This document shows, one piece after another, positions 1 through 11,110 of a stretch of DNA of 64,000 bases. The notes below the pieces were generated by a model. The model ran no database searches, had not been told where the DNA came from, and saw only the letters and a program-made list of their open reading frames with translations. Numbering within the stretch: position 1 is the first letter of the stretch; the number at the start of each line of letters is the position of its first letter. Source of the stretch: Anisodus tanguticus. Its lineage: Eukaryota > Streptophyta > Magnoliopsida > Solanales > Solanaceae. Made by a program: the position numbers and the translations under genes. The DNA is taken from positions 39,879,305 through 39,943,304 of the forward strand of contig CM067549.1 of assembly GCA_034509755.1 (NCBI GenBank), written 5' to 3'.

Positions 1-1121
1 TGGGAAATATAAGTCCTTAGACTTGAGGTCAATACGCGCCTTGTCTACAAAGTAATGTACTTTGATCCCGTCCTAAGCTCAAATGCCTTATAGGTTGAGA
101 TACGGCTTGTATTAGGTACATTACGATGTGGATTAAAGGTGGTAGTTGAGCCAAGATTAGGATTCATTCCTCGAATGTATATTCGAGAGAACACTCGGAT
201 TCTTAGTGATATTAGGTTGAATAAGTCGTTGGCCAACGCAATAGACGTATTTAGAATATGGTCTAGTTGTCAACTAATATAGATGAGATACAATGATTAA
301 GCCATTTGGATAGACACTTGACAAATCCTAAGCTTGATCGGGTGTGTCGTGAATGAAAGGATTTTATCTTACCACATAAAGGTTAAGTTTGCTGGATTTG
401 CATAAACGTACTTCACATATTGAGTTCGTCTTGCGGCGCCGTCTAGGAGTTCCGCGTAGACCTTAAATTTGATTAATGTCGATATGAGAAAGCATGTAGG
501 GTCACACTATGTCGACTGTCCTTTCGATCTAAGGATGTATTGAGAGAGTAATTAAATGTTTGATTTAGAATCGAGATATTTAAATGAATAATGATTATTT
601 TAATTAAGTCAAAATTGGATTTTATATTTAATTAAGAATGCATAGAAAATAAATTGAGACAGTGCAGGAGCACGTCGAGCGCTGCGGCGCCCATACCCTA
701 GGGTCGCGGCGCCTCTGCCTCGATTTTTGGGCCAGGTCCAAGGTCGAACCCCAATTCGGTTTTGACCTAATTTTCACATATAATTAGTGGCATTCTCTTC
801 ATTATTCAAACACCAATTTCATATTATTATTCTAAGCCTTAGAGACTTAGAATTAAAACTCTCTCGAACCTTTGTCGGATTTCCTAGCTTTCCGAAAGAG
901 AAGTACATTGAAGCTTGGAGCTTGCAATCGGAAAGGCAACCGCGTGTCCACCTTATAGTAGATAAAGACTCCAGATGTTCTAACATGTAAGTTTATGCTT
1001 TATGTTACAGGTTTGATTGTTGTATAACCATACCAGAAATGTTCTTGGGGTAAGTAAGAAACAAAAATTTTAACTTCCGTTGTGCCTTACTTATGTGTTT
1101 TGAACCCAACAAACTCCTATA
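1..1121 (+). repeat. Copia-1 left LTR (partial)
   Basis: Base 1 onward matches about 9623-10718 almost base for base, including the 3' end (tgtgttttgaacccaacaaa). The main visible difference is an extra GC-rich block near 680-712 that the right LTR lacks. The LTR ends just before the primer-binding site at 1123. The final dinucleotide is TA here but CA in the right copy, which suggests a point mutation. Confidence 0.9.
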
Positions 1122-1122
1122 G

Positions 1123-1135
1123 TGGTATCAGAGCC
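1123..1135 (+). other. Primer-binding site of Copia-1
   Basis: TGGTATCAGAGCC directly follows the left LTR. This is the common plant retrotransposon primer site complementary to the 3' end of initiator tRNA-Met. Confidence 0.9.
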
Positions 1136-2704
1136 CAGGCTGGTTCAATGGTTATATAACAATTGAATAAAGTAATAATATGGGTTAAACATAAAATTGG
1201 ATTAAAACGAGGTTTCTTGAAATCCTACATGTCTTGAACGAATATTGACCTTTTGATATCACCCTATATTATCTTCTACGCTAACTCGAGGAAGTCTTTC
1301 CACTCAAACTCGAACTAAGTCAAAAAGCGTTGTCCGGCTCATTGCACGATGCACGGCTAAGAACGGGTAAGAACGGATGATGGTCGATATGGGCGTTATT
1401 GATAATGGTGGGTGATGATAATGGACCTGTGAATTAATCCCTAAATTAGATTTAGGGGTTGAATGATTTTGAAAAATCAACACAGAAACGTTTGTCATGA
1501 CATCGGCTCCGCACCGCTTGCTAGGGTTTCAAGGCGGCGGCGCGGCTCTAATACTTCGTTTCAAAATTTAGACTCACTGGACAATAGGCGTTGCGGCTCC
1601 ATGGTGGTGCGTTGCGGTGCTAATGCATTTACAGAAGCAGAAATGTTTCTGCCTCTACAGCGCCGTGACTCCATGGTGGAGCGCCGCGATGCTAATGCAA
1701 TTGCAGAAGCAGAAATGTTTCTGCCCTTGCAGCGTCGCAGCTCCATGGTAGAGCGCCGTGGCGCTAATGCATTTTGCAGAAGCCGAAAGGCTTCTGCCTC
1801 AGTGGTGTCGCGACTCTAATGATTAGCATCGCGGCCCCACCTGTCAAGAAACAAAAAAAATCAGAGTTCAGAATGTTTAACCCAAGATTATTATTATACA
1901 GTATAATTGATAAATATATTGTTTATGTGCTAAATGTCAAAATGTTTGTCATTTACATTTCTAGAATAGCATCCGCTAAAACTGTCTAGGCAGGCGGCAC
2001 CCAATATTTGATTAAACGATCTTATATCATGCATATTGGGTTGACAGTTCCCAACTATATGTGTCATTAGTTTGCATGGTATTAAGATGACATATTGGAA
2101 ATGGCGTAAAAGAGTTGATCTTGGTTAAAACCCTGAATTAAAATGTTCCCCAAAATTTTAAATACAAGTCTAAATTAAAAATGCGTTGTCCATTATAATT
2201 GTTAGAGTGTAAAATCCTTTTCGGCGATACGAGTATTTATGCCAAAGCATTTGCTCTGAGTCTACGAGGACCCAGACTCTTTCATAGATGTGTTTTAATG
2301 TAAAGGTAAACGATAAACTTTTGTGGGTATTTACACCAAAGTGTTTGCTCACAAAGGCCAAATTTGCTTAGATACATAAACACAGTCGTGTAATGGGGTT
2401 GACTTGCTTAGACAAATCTTGGCGCCAAAGTGTCGGACTAATCTAAGGACGCAAGATTAAATGTAATATTTGATCAACCAAGAGTTGCAATTGGTTTAGA
2501 ACCTACCAAGATGTGTTATTGAAGTTATCAGCCAAAGCAAATGCGGAGATAGCATAGGCTTGGATCTTGGCCCATTATGACCTCAATTAAATAGGTCTGT
2601 ATTCTATCACGGGGTCGTAGAAGTATGTTAAAATAATGGGAGCTAATTAAACAAAAGGCCTTGTAGAAGTATCACGGTCTATCTAATTCTTCAGATTATA
2701 AAAG
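1136..2704 (+). other. Copia-1 leader between primer site and gag
   Basis: About 1.57 kb with no recognisable protein domain. It contains the 72-bp tandem repeat at 1597-1812. The rest is AT-rich non-coding sequence with short chance reading frames only. It is an unusually long leader for a copia element. Confidence 0.6.
1597..1812 (+). repeat. Three-copy 72-bp tandem repeat
   Basis: CTCCATGGT recurs at 1597, 1669 and 1741, an exact spacing of 72 bases. Each unit has a GC-rich head (GCGCCGYGRYGCTAATGCA) followed by an inner hairpin-like part (GCAGAAGCAGAAATGTTTCTGC). Because 72 is a multiple of 3, one plus-strand frame (1463-1819) stays open and reads as three 24-residue repeats. It is more likely a leader minisatellite than a gene: the peptide matches no domain I recognise and the third unit diverges. 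Confidence 0.85.
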
Positions 2705-5700
2705 ATGTCGAGCTTATCATTGAAAATGTTGATTGAGATGAACAAACTTACTGGACCAAACTACCTTGACTGGCTAAGGAATTTGCGAATAGTACTGAGA
2801 CAAGAGAAAATAGAATACGTGTTGGACACGGTGTTCCCAACAATCCATGCGACAGACTCTTCTGAATATCCCTCTTTTGATAAGGATGCTTACCAGAAAC
2901 ATCTAGATGATGCCACTTCAGCGCAATGCATGATGTTGTTGTTACACCTCGTAAGATTAAGACGATAATTAAGAACATCATTAAGGAAGTAAGATTCAGA
3001 TATTGAATATAAGGAACACTTACATATGTTAATACGGGAAAATAGTGTATAAACGGATGTTATCCCGGAATAGTTTTTCTTTAGTGCTATACATGTGACG
3101 ACGAGAATTAATCCTAATGGTTGAATTTATTCCAATTGAGTTATGGAATAGTATTGTATTAAAATTGTGACATTGAGGATACGAGGCTTTATGAAATTCT
3201 CGGGAATTAAAAGAAGTAGGTTTAAGATTTATTAATTGAAGAACTTGGGGGGCCAAAGGGTAATAAGAAATTTCAGATTTTTTTTATAACCTACACTCTT
3301 CATCTTCATCTTCTTTCTAAACTTAACAAAAAAAAAACTCTCATTCTCTCCTCCAAAGCTCAGCCGAAAAATAACCAACCCCATACCCAATTTGAGGTTT
3401 TTATCTTCTCTTCCTAGACTACATTTTTCATCAAAAATTAGAAGCAAAACAACACCAAAAACAATGGCAAAAACAGTGGCAAAACAGCCACTGCTGGGCC
3501 GAGATTATGCCTAGAAATTTTGAGTTTTTGGGATGAAATTTTGGAAGAAAAACGTGTAGGGATGATGGCTTAACATTGTAGAACACTTGCATGTCAATTG
3601 AAGTTGAAGAAGTGAACAAAAAAGAGGAGAAAAATTACAAAATAGTGGGGATTTTCGGATAAGCAGTGGGCAGAAAATTGTGGACTGTTTTGGACGAATT
3701 TGAGGTATAAAAATTCTTCTTTCTATGATATAATTGGAATGCATGTTGTTAGAATTAAGGTAATGAATTTGTGTTAAGGAAAAATTGGAATTTAAGCATT
3801 GCATGTGACAATTTTGGGCTAGTTGTCAATTTGGGACAGATTTTGGTGTTATTGGATTCGTTGGTTATTGTTGTTATTATTACCACTAATTGCATGATGA
3901 AATTGAAAGGAAACATTGATATTTAGTTGGAATTAGTTATATGGAAGTATTGAAATACGAAATTGGATTTTAGGAATTAAGATAAGAGTTATGAAATTGT
4001 GACATGTTGTGGCCAAGAACTTGCATGAAATTGTTGGACATGTTGTGATGTATATGGACTGTTTTAAGGACTGTTTTGTGGTGTTATAGTGCTGAAAATT
4101 TAGTCACCATTATGCATGTTTAAGTGTGGTAATTGCTAATGTAAGTCCTAAAGAAATAAGGGTGTAGAAAGGTGTAGAAAGGCTTCACATTCTACCCTCG
4201 TTGTTGTTGGAACATGGACTGTTTTGTGGGATGTTTTTAATACTTATACAGTTTAATTCCTAAAGAGGATTGTTATGAGAAGTGCCTATGATTTTTCAGC
4301 AAGGAGTTTATTATGATATTATTATAATGATTTTATTGAGAGTCAAATGATAACTTTTACTTTCATATGGTTACTCATGATATCTACTCGTGCTAAGTGT
4401 TACTACTTCACCTCACCGAGTCCCGGGCCGGGTTATGTTCGTGCACAACCTTGCATTTTTCACCGAGACCCTCACTAGAGGGCCGGATTACGTAGGATGG
4501 ATCCATAGATGAGATATGATTTTACCGAGTCCCAGCATGGGCCGGGTTACGATATGACTTCACCGAGTCCCACACTAGTGGGCCGGGTTACGTTACATAT
4601 ATATATGTATATGGACATGTACTCATGTTTTCTTGACTTGACTCTCATTTTTATAAGGCACAGCTGACTTTTATTATTTATGGCACAGTTGGATTTGGAT
4701 CCTGATTTTTATACTGATCTCCTGTTTGCTGTTGGCCACTTATGACCTCTTTTACAGCATTTCATGTTTTACATATTCAATACATTATTTCGTCCTGACC
4801 CCCTTTCCTCGGGGGGCTGCGTTTCATGCCCGCAGGTACATGTTTTCAGTTTGGTGAACCTCAGGCCTAGGTTCCTACTCAGCAGGTTGGGAAGCTCCTT
4901 TGATTCAGAGCTTTGTCATTTTGGGTACAGAACCCTATTATTTTGACTTTTGTATATTTAGAGGCACGACGGGGCCCTGTCCCGTCATATGTCGTTATCC
5001 TTCTTGTAGAGGTCTGTAGACAGTTGTGGGTTGTACTGGTGTAAGGGTCAGAAATCTGTTTCGGTCAGCCATATTATTGTACTCTATGTTGGGGGTGTTC
5101 CCATGTATATGTGATATTATCTGTTGGCAGCCTTTTCGGCTTGCTTGTTATATTGTGTTGGCTAGTTGTGACTCCTCAGGAGGCAGGTACATTCGGGGGT
5201 AAAGGCAGCCTTGTCGGCTTGCCTACCCTGGCATATGTTGTTAATGCAGCGTTCTGCTGCTGGATTTCAGACTCATTAAGTGTTAGTTGGATTATGTGTG
5301 ACAGGTTAGTATAATGACGTCATTAGGGCGGTTAGTCGCAGCCTATTGGGTCGGGTCGTTACAGTTGTCTTCCATGTCTATGGAACTTCAGAGACAGCAT
5401 GAGAACACGGGCCCCAATGAGATGCTCGAACACTTGAAGAGTCTCTATGACTCACAATCCCAGACTATAGAATATGAGTTATTGATAGAACTCTTTAAGT
5501 GTAAGCTCAATGAAGGGGGGCAGGTCTCGCATCATGTGTTGAAGATGATAAGGCTGATAGAGAGGCTTGCTTCAATTGGAACTAAGCTTGAAAAGATGTT
5601 GCTACCACCCTCATCCTGAACTCTCTCCCTCGTTCTTTTGAGAACTTCATAGTGAATTTCAATATAAATGGAACGAAGGCGACTCTGCCGGAGCTGCACA

Positions 5701-5889
5701 ACATGCTCAAGACCTTTGAGTCTTCCACTTCCAAAGACAAAGTTGTGCTCATGGTGAGCTCTTATAGCCGACCCAAGCCGAAAGGCAAGGAATGACAGAA
5801 GAAGAAGGGCAAAGCAGTCGCTGCGCCCTCAACTATGAAGCCCAAGGGAGGTGTGAAGAAGAAGGTGAATCCGGCTAAGGATGAATAAA
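2705..5889 (+). pseudogene. Copia-1 gag, split by a solo LTR and broken downstream
   Basis: The ATG at 2705 opens a typical copia gag N-terminus (residues LTGPNYLDWLRNLRIVL and so on). The frame runs to 2939, is interrupted by the gypsy LTR 2940-5363, and resumes at 5369 with the gag core (motifs MSMELQRQHEN and LKSLYDSQSQT). Counting only one copy of the GTTGT target duplication, the reading frame on either side of the insertion is in phase. A frameshift lies near 5600-5619, after which gag continues in another frame to a stop near 5795 (KGKE-stop). A Lys-rich tail follows up to about 5888. The CCHC zinc knuckle usually found before the protease is absent, so a small deletion there is likely. 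Gag would form the cytoplasmic virus-like particle; this copy cannot. Confidence 0.85.
2940..5363 (+). mobile_element. Ty3/gypsy solo LTR inside Copia-1 gag
   Basis: This 2424-bp sequence starts TGTTACACCTCG and ends GGGTCGTTACA, so it has TG...CA ends with a short terminal inversion (TGTTAC/GTTACA). It is flanked by a perfect 5-bp duplication, GTTGT at 2935-2939 and 5364-5368. Internal features common in plant gypsy LTRs are the repeated CCGAGTCC...GGGCCGGGTTACG blocks (4415-4595) and the CTGCGTTTCATGC block near 4818. There is no interior coding region, primer site or second LTR, so it is the product of LTR-LTR recombination. It must be younger than Copia-1. Confidence 0.92.
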
Positions 5890-5890
5890 T

Positions 5891-6118
5891 ATGTCTATAA
5901 ATAACTCTCATTTATGGGTATTGGATATCGTTTGTGGCTCACACATTTGTACAAATGTGCAGGGGCTAACTGATAGCTGGAAGGTTGGACCAAGGGAGGT
6001 AGACCTACGCGTTGGAAATGGAGCACGAGTAGATGTTGAGCGCGTAGGAACTTATAGATTAAATTTACCTTCTGGCTATTGTTTAGTGTTGAATGATTGC
6101 TTCTATTACCCTCGTTAA
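5891..6118 (+). pseudogene. Copia-1 protease remnant, active site lost
   Basis: The 75-residue frame is copia retropepsin: WVLDIVCGSHIC aligns with the usual WxLDTGCGSHIC, followed by the typical V-G-N-G-A-R and YYPR-end segments. The catalytic DTG triad reads DIV here (residues 12-14), so it could not cleave the polyprotein. A stop at 6116 ends it before the integrase zinc domain. Confidence 0.82.
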
Positions 6119-6299
6119 CGAGGAATATTAGTTCTATCCCAGTTTTGGACATGGAGGGTTTTTCCTCGTATATTTATAATGGCAGTCAAGTACTGTCTTT
6201 TGATAATATTATATATAGAACTGCTCCTCTTGTGGATGGATTATATACATCTAAACTGTAGTTGAGAGATATTCAATGTACAAAATAAATGAGCCAAGA

Positions 6300-7659
6300 T
6301 AAGTAATAGAAACTCTACCTACCTATGGCACTGCAGACTTGGTCATATCAACGAATCAATGATAGCAAGATTGAGGAAATTAGACTACCTCGAACCATTT
6401 AACTTGGAGTATTATGGTAACTGCGAATCTTGCTTGAGAGGAAAGATGACCAATAAACCACTTTCTGGGAAAGGTGTACGAGCCAATGAGGTGCTTGAGT
6501 TGGTCCATACTGATGTATGTCAGCCATTCTCGACTCAAGCTAAATGAGGCTTCCAATACTTCATCATTTTTACTGATGACTTCACAAGGTATGGATATGT
6601 GTATCTTATGAGACACAAATCTGAGGCTTTTGAGAAGTTCAAAGAGTACAAGTCGGAAGTAGAGAAGCAACTTGCAATAAGTATCAAGATCCTTCGATCG
6701 GATCGAGGAGGTGAATACTTGAGCAAGGATTTTCTAGATTACTTAAAGCTACATGGAGTCCAATCTGAATGGACACCTCCTGGAACACCACAGATGAACG
6801 GCGTTGCCGAAAGGAGAAACCAAACCTTATTGGGTATGGTTCGATCCATGATAAGCTCCTCAGCTCTACCAACATACCTTTGGGGACATGCTATTCAAAC
6901 CTCTATATATGTTCTGAACAGAGTTCCTTCCAAGCTAGTAGAAAAGACACCTTATGAGATATGGAGTGGCAAGAATCCAGCTCTTAAACATATAAGACCC
7001 TGGGGTGCCCTGCATATGTTAAGAAGATGCTCACTGACAAGTTGGAATCTAAAAGTGAGAAATGTTACTTCGTGGGGTATCCAAAGGAAACTAAGGGATA
7101 CTACTTCTATCTTCCTAGAGAACATAAGGTCATTGTTTCTAGGAACACAACTTTCCTTGAAGAAGAATATGTCTACAAAGAACATAGTTGCACAGAGATA
7201 GAACTTGAAGAAATTCAAGAACCACAAGATAACATAGAAGTTAAACCCTTATCGAATGGCCTAAACAAGGATTTAGTGGGAGTATCTGGTAAAGATTGGG
7301 TACTTAGAGTACGCCCTTCAGCCAGTGGGAATGATGTGAGAGATAGTACAGAAATGCAAGACTCTCATACACAACCAATAGAAGATGATACAATGGTTGT
7401 ACATCATTCCATTCAGGAAATACATGAAACTGACATTCCTGAAAGCTCTCAAGGTGATGGATTGTCCAACACACAAAGACCTTCTTACAATCAGAATGCA
7501 ACAAACACTGAAACACAGAATAATCAACTCTGTAGGACCACTAGGACTCATCGTCCGCCTAAAAGACTTAATCTCCTTGTTGGAACACACAATGAGATAG
7601 ATATTCCTGATGACGATGAACCTACAACCTACATCGAAGCTATGTTGGACATTGATTAG
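6300..7659 (+). pseudogene. Copia-1 integrase and linker, broken
   Basis: The GAG_pre-integrase zinc motif begins in frame near 6330 (WHCRLGHI, then CESC at residues 24-27 of the 6359 frame). The rve core follows: the first Asp in HTDVC near 6510, the second in SDRGGEY near 6700, and the Glu in GVAERRN near 6800, so the DDE triad is preserved. A stop at 6545 (AK-stop-GFQYF) and a frameshift near 7010-7027 split the domain into three frames. The last frame (7027-7659) carries the FVGYPKETKGYYFY segment and the variable linker towards RT. Confidence 0.85.
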
Positions 7660-9200
7660 CAGAGATGGCAAGAAGCCATGAAATCTGAGATGGACTCGAT
7701 GTACATAATCAAGTTTGGAACTTGGTTGATTTGCCAATAGGGTTAGACCCATAGGATGCAAATGGGTCTTCAAGAAGAAGATTGATGCATATGGCAAAGT
7801 ACAGACTTATAAAGCAAGACTGGTGGCTAAAGTTTATAATCAACGGCCTGGGGTCGATTATGATGAAACCTTTTCACCTGTTGCTAAGATTAAGTCCATT
7901 CGGATTATGCTTACAATAGCTGCATATTATGACTATGACATTTGGCAGATGGACGTCAAAACTGCTTTCCTCAATGGTAATCTAGTTGAGGAGGTGTATA
8001 TGAAACAACCTGAGGGTTTTTCACGTAAGTCCAAACCAAATGTTGTATGCAAGCTACAAAAGTCCATTTATGGGCTTAAGCAAGCCTCAAAGAGTTGGAA
8101 CATTTGCTTCGACAAGGCTATCAAGTCATTTGATTTCGCCAGAATCAAAGAGAATCCATGTGTTTATAGTAAACGCAAGGATGTGAGTATTGCCTTCATT
8201 ATCATATATGTAAATGACATATTAATAATGTGAGACAATAAGAATCTCCTGCAGTCAGTCAAGGAGTGGTTGTCCAGTACCTTTATGATGAAGGATTTAG
8301 GTGAAGCCAGACTTTCTGGAGATTAGGATCTATAGAGATAGACCTAACAGATTGTTGGGGCTGTCACAGTCAGTCTACATAGACAAAGTGCTTAGACGTT
8401 TTTCTATGGAAAATTTCAAAAAATGCGGTCTACCTATGGGACAAGGCATCAAGTTATCTAAGAAGGATAGTCCTTCTAATACTATAGAACTTGAACGCAT
8501 GAAAAGGATCCCATATGTTTTGGCTATAGGATCGATCATGTATGCCATGACCTGTACTACGCCAGATGTGGCCTTTGCACTTAGTATGACTTGCAAATTC
8601 CAGCAGAATTCTAGTGAAGAACACTGGAAGGCAGTCAAGAGTATTCTTAAGTATCTTAGACGAACTAAATATTACTTCTTAGTCTATAGTGGGAAAAAGA
8701 AGCTAGCTGCTACTGGGTACACTGATGCTAGCTTCCAAACGGATGTTGATGACTACAAATCTCAATCAGGATACAAGTTCATTTTCAATGGTGGAGCAAT
8801 AAGCTAGAAAAGTTTCAAACAAGCTACAACTACTGATTCGACAACAGAAGTTGAGTACATTGCTGGATCGAAAGCTGGTAAAGAAGTTGTCGCGATATCT
8901 GAGTTCCTGAAGGAACTAGGGGTTGTTCCAAGTGCCACTAGTCCAATAACAGTTTATTGTGACAACACTGGTGCGATTGCGCAAGCTAAGGAACTAAGAT
9001 CAACCAACAGAAACAAGCATGTACCAAGAAAGTACCACATACTCAGGGAGATGGTGGAGACTGAAGAGATTAGATTAGACTATGTTCCCACAGACGATAA
9101 TCTAGATGACCCATTCACTAAACCATTGAGCTTAGTCAAGCATAATGGTCATTTTGAGAATATGTGCATTATATGTTGGAGATTGGCTCTAGGCCAAGTG
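7640..9200 (+). pseudogene. Copia-1 reverse transcriptase / RNase H, broken
   Basis: RVT_2 motifs are visible: DETFSPVAKIKSIR, QMDVKTAFLNG, KLQKSIYGLKQA and LVYSG. The catalytic YVDD is changed to YVND (8205-8216, followed by a stop at 8231), so RT would be dead. Further stops lie at 7657, 7736 and 8805. RNase H remnants follow, with GYTDASF near 8720, the EVEYIA segment near 8850, VYCDNTGAI near 8955 and the typical C-terminal LDDPFTKPLS near 9110. The frame ends a few bases before the polypurine tract. Confidence 0.88.
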
Positions 9201-9206
9201 GGAGAT
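9196..9206 (+). other. Polypurine tract of Copia-1
   Basis: AAGTGGGAGAT lies immediately before the TG that starts the right LTR. This is the expected plus-strand priming site. Confidence 0.75.
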
Positions 9207-10718
9207 TGAAAGTATATTTATGTCCTAGAGACAATCTGTATTAGGACAAATGTACTTTATAAACATTCGTATTATTATTAATGGAGATTAATATTTTGGC
9301 ATTTGCAATTATTGAATTGTTAATTGATTGTTTGTAATATTCTATAATATGCATCCCTGGAGGTTACGCTGTTATTAATAGTGTGAGATATTAATATTAT
9401 AACGTAACTCTTAAACAGCCCTGACTAATGATCATCAAGAATGGGATATTGATGATGTGTGATAAGTCGACATGTGGTCTGCATCACATCCTTAGAGGAT
9501 GTAGTATGTCTCACCTGCTACGAGTAATGGCTCATCATGATGGACACATGGATACTTTGGAAGTATTGGTATACCCTGTTGATATACTGTTTGTTATACT
9601 TGTCTAAAGTATGATTAGCGTGTGGGAGATAGAAGTCCTTAGACTTGAGGTCAATATGCGCCTTGTCTACAAAGTAATGTACTTTGATCCCGTCCTAAGC
9701 TCAAATGCCTTATAGGTTGAGATATGACTTGTATTGGGTACATTACGATGTGGATTAAAGGTGGTAGTTGAGACAAGATTAGGATTCATTCCTCGAATGT
9801 ATATTCGAGAGACCACTCGGATTCTCAGTGATATTAGGTTGACTAAGTCGTTGGCCAACGCAATAGACGTATTTAGAATATGGTCTAGTTGTCAACTAAT
9901 ATAGACGAGATACAATGATTAAGCCATTTGGATAGACACTTGACAAATCCTAAGCTTGATCGGGTGTGTCGTGAATAAAAGGATTTTATCTTACCACATA
10001 AATGTTAAGTTTGCTGGATTCGCGTAAACGTACTTCACATATTGAGTTCGTCTTGCGGCGCCGTCTAGGAGTTCCACGTAGACCTTAATTTGATTAACGA
10101 TATGAGAAGGCATGTAGGGTCACACTATGTCGATTGTCCTTTCGATCTAAGGATGTATTGAGAGAGTAATTAAATGTTCGATTTAGAATCGAGATATTTA
10201 AATGAATAATGATTATTTTAATTAAGTCAAAATTGGATTTTGGATTTAATTAAGAATGCACAGAAAATAAATCGAGACAGTGCATGAGCACGTCGAGCGC
10301 CGCGACGCCTCTGCCTTAATTTTTGGGTCAGGCCCAACAAAGGTACCCTAATCCGGTTTTGACCTAATTTTCACCTATAAATAGTGGCATTCTATTCATT
10401 ATTCAAACACCAATTTCAGATTATCATTCTAAGCCTTAGAAACTTAGAATTAAAAATCTCTCGAACCTCTGTCGGATTTCCTAGCTTTTCGAAAGAGAAG
10501 TACATTGATGCTTGGAGCTTGCAATCGGAAGGGCAACCGCTTGTCCACCTTATAGTAGATAAAGACTCCAGATATTCTAACCTGTAAGTTTATGTTTTAT
10601 GTTACATGTTTGATTATTGTATAATCATACCAGAAATGTTGTTGGGGTAAGTAAGAAACAAAATTTTTAACTTCCGTTGTGCCTTACTTATGTGTTTTAA
10701 ACCCAACAAACCCCTACA
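9207..10718 (+). repeat. Copia-1 right LTR
   Basis: A 1512-bp repeat beginning TGAAAGTATATTT and ending CCCCTACA. It matches the left LTR over its last 1.1 kb with scattered substitutions and a missing 25-30 bp GC-rich block near 10290. A TATA-like CCTATAAATAGTGG at 10374-10387 is a plausible transcription signal. Confidence 0.92.
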
Positions 10719-11110
10719 TGCATGTCATTCTTATTTTCCCATATGATTTGAGAGCTTTGGGGCTCTTTATATAATTCTAGAGTTCTTCTTTTGTTTCGAA
10801 ATTTGAACGACATTTTCTGCTGAAATCGATATATGATAGGTTGAAGAGTTTGGAGTTTTATTAGAGGCTTTTGTAGACAGATGGACACATGTGGTCAGTA
10901 GTATTATGTAATGTTGAGTTGTATGGTTGAGGCTTTATAGGCCCACGTATCTGTATACTTGTTTGGGATCTTCTGTTTACTAGTAATTGAGCATAGTAAT
11001 TACTTGTATTGCTGAGTGTATTATTCATATAGATATGGCACTAAGCGCTCGTCCACCTCACCAAGGTTGGGGTGTGTTATTCTTGATCCCCGAACTCGGT
11101 CTCGGTTGGA
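10719..11110 (+). repeat. Possible gypsy LTR fragment
   Basis: The stretch TTAGAGGCTTTTGTAGACAG (near 10861) and the following GGCTTTATAGGCCC resemble the R/U5 part of Solanaceae gypsy LTRs such as the solo LTR at 2940-5363 (GTAGAGGTCTGTAGACAG near 5007). No ends or target duplication are visible. It would be the DNA into which Copia-1 inserted. Confidence 0.35.

Larger units (their letters stand above)
1..10718 (+). mobile_element. Copia-1: decayed Ty1/copia LTR retrotransposon, left end cut by window
   Basis: Two long direct repeats (1-1121 and 9207-10718) flank an interior with, in order, a tRNA-Met-type primer site, a leader, gag, protease, integrase, reverse transcriptase and RNase H remnants, and a polypurine tract. 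That order (integrase before RT) defines Ty1/copia. All coding parts are on the plus strand and broken by stops and frameshifts, so the copy is inactive. A gypsy solo LTR (2940-5363) sits in gag. The left LTR lacks about 400 bases because the window starts inside it, so the target-site duplication cannot be checked. The lineage within copia was not determined. Confidence 0.93.

Noticed and set aside
1463..1819. 118-residue open frame with SMVERR repeats as a possible gene
   Set aside because: It is produced by the 72-bp minisatellite. The opposite strand is also open across the same repeats, and no start context or domain supports translation.
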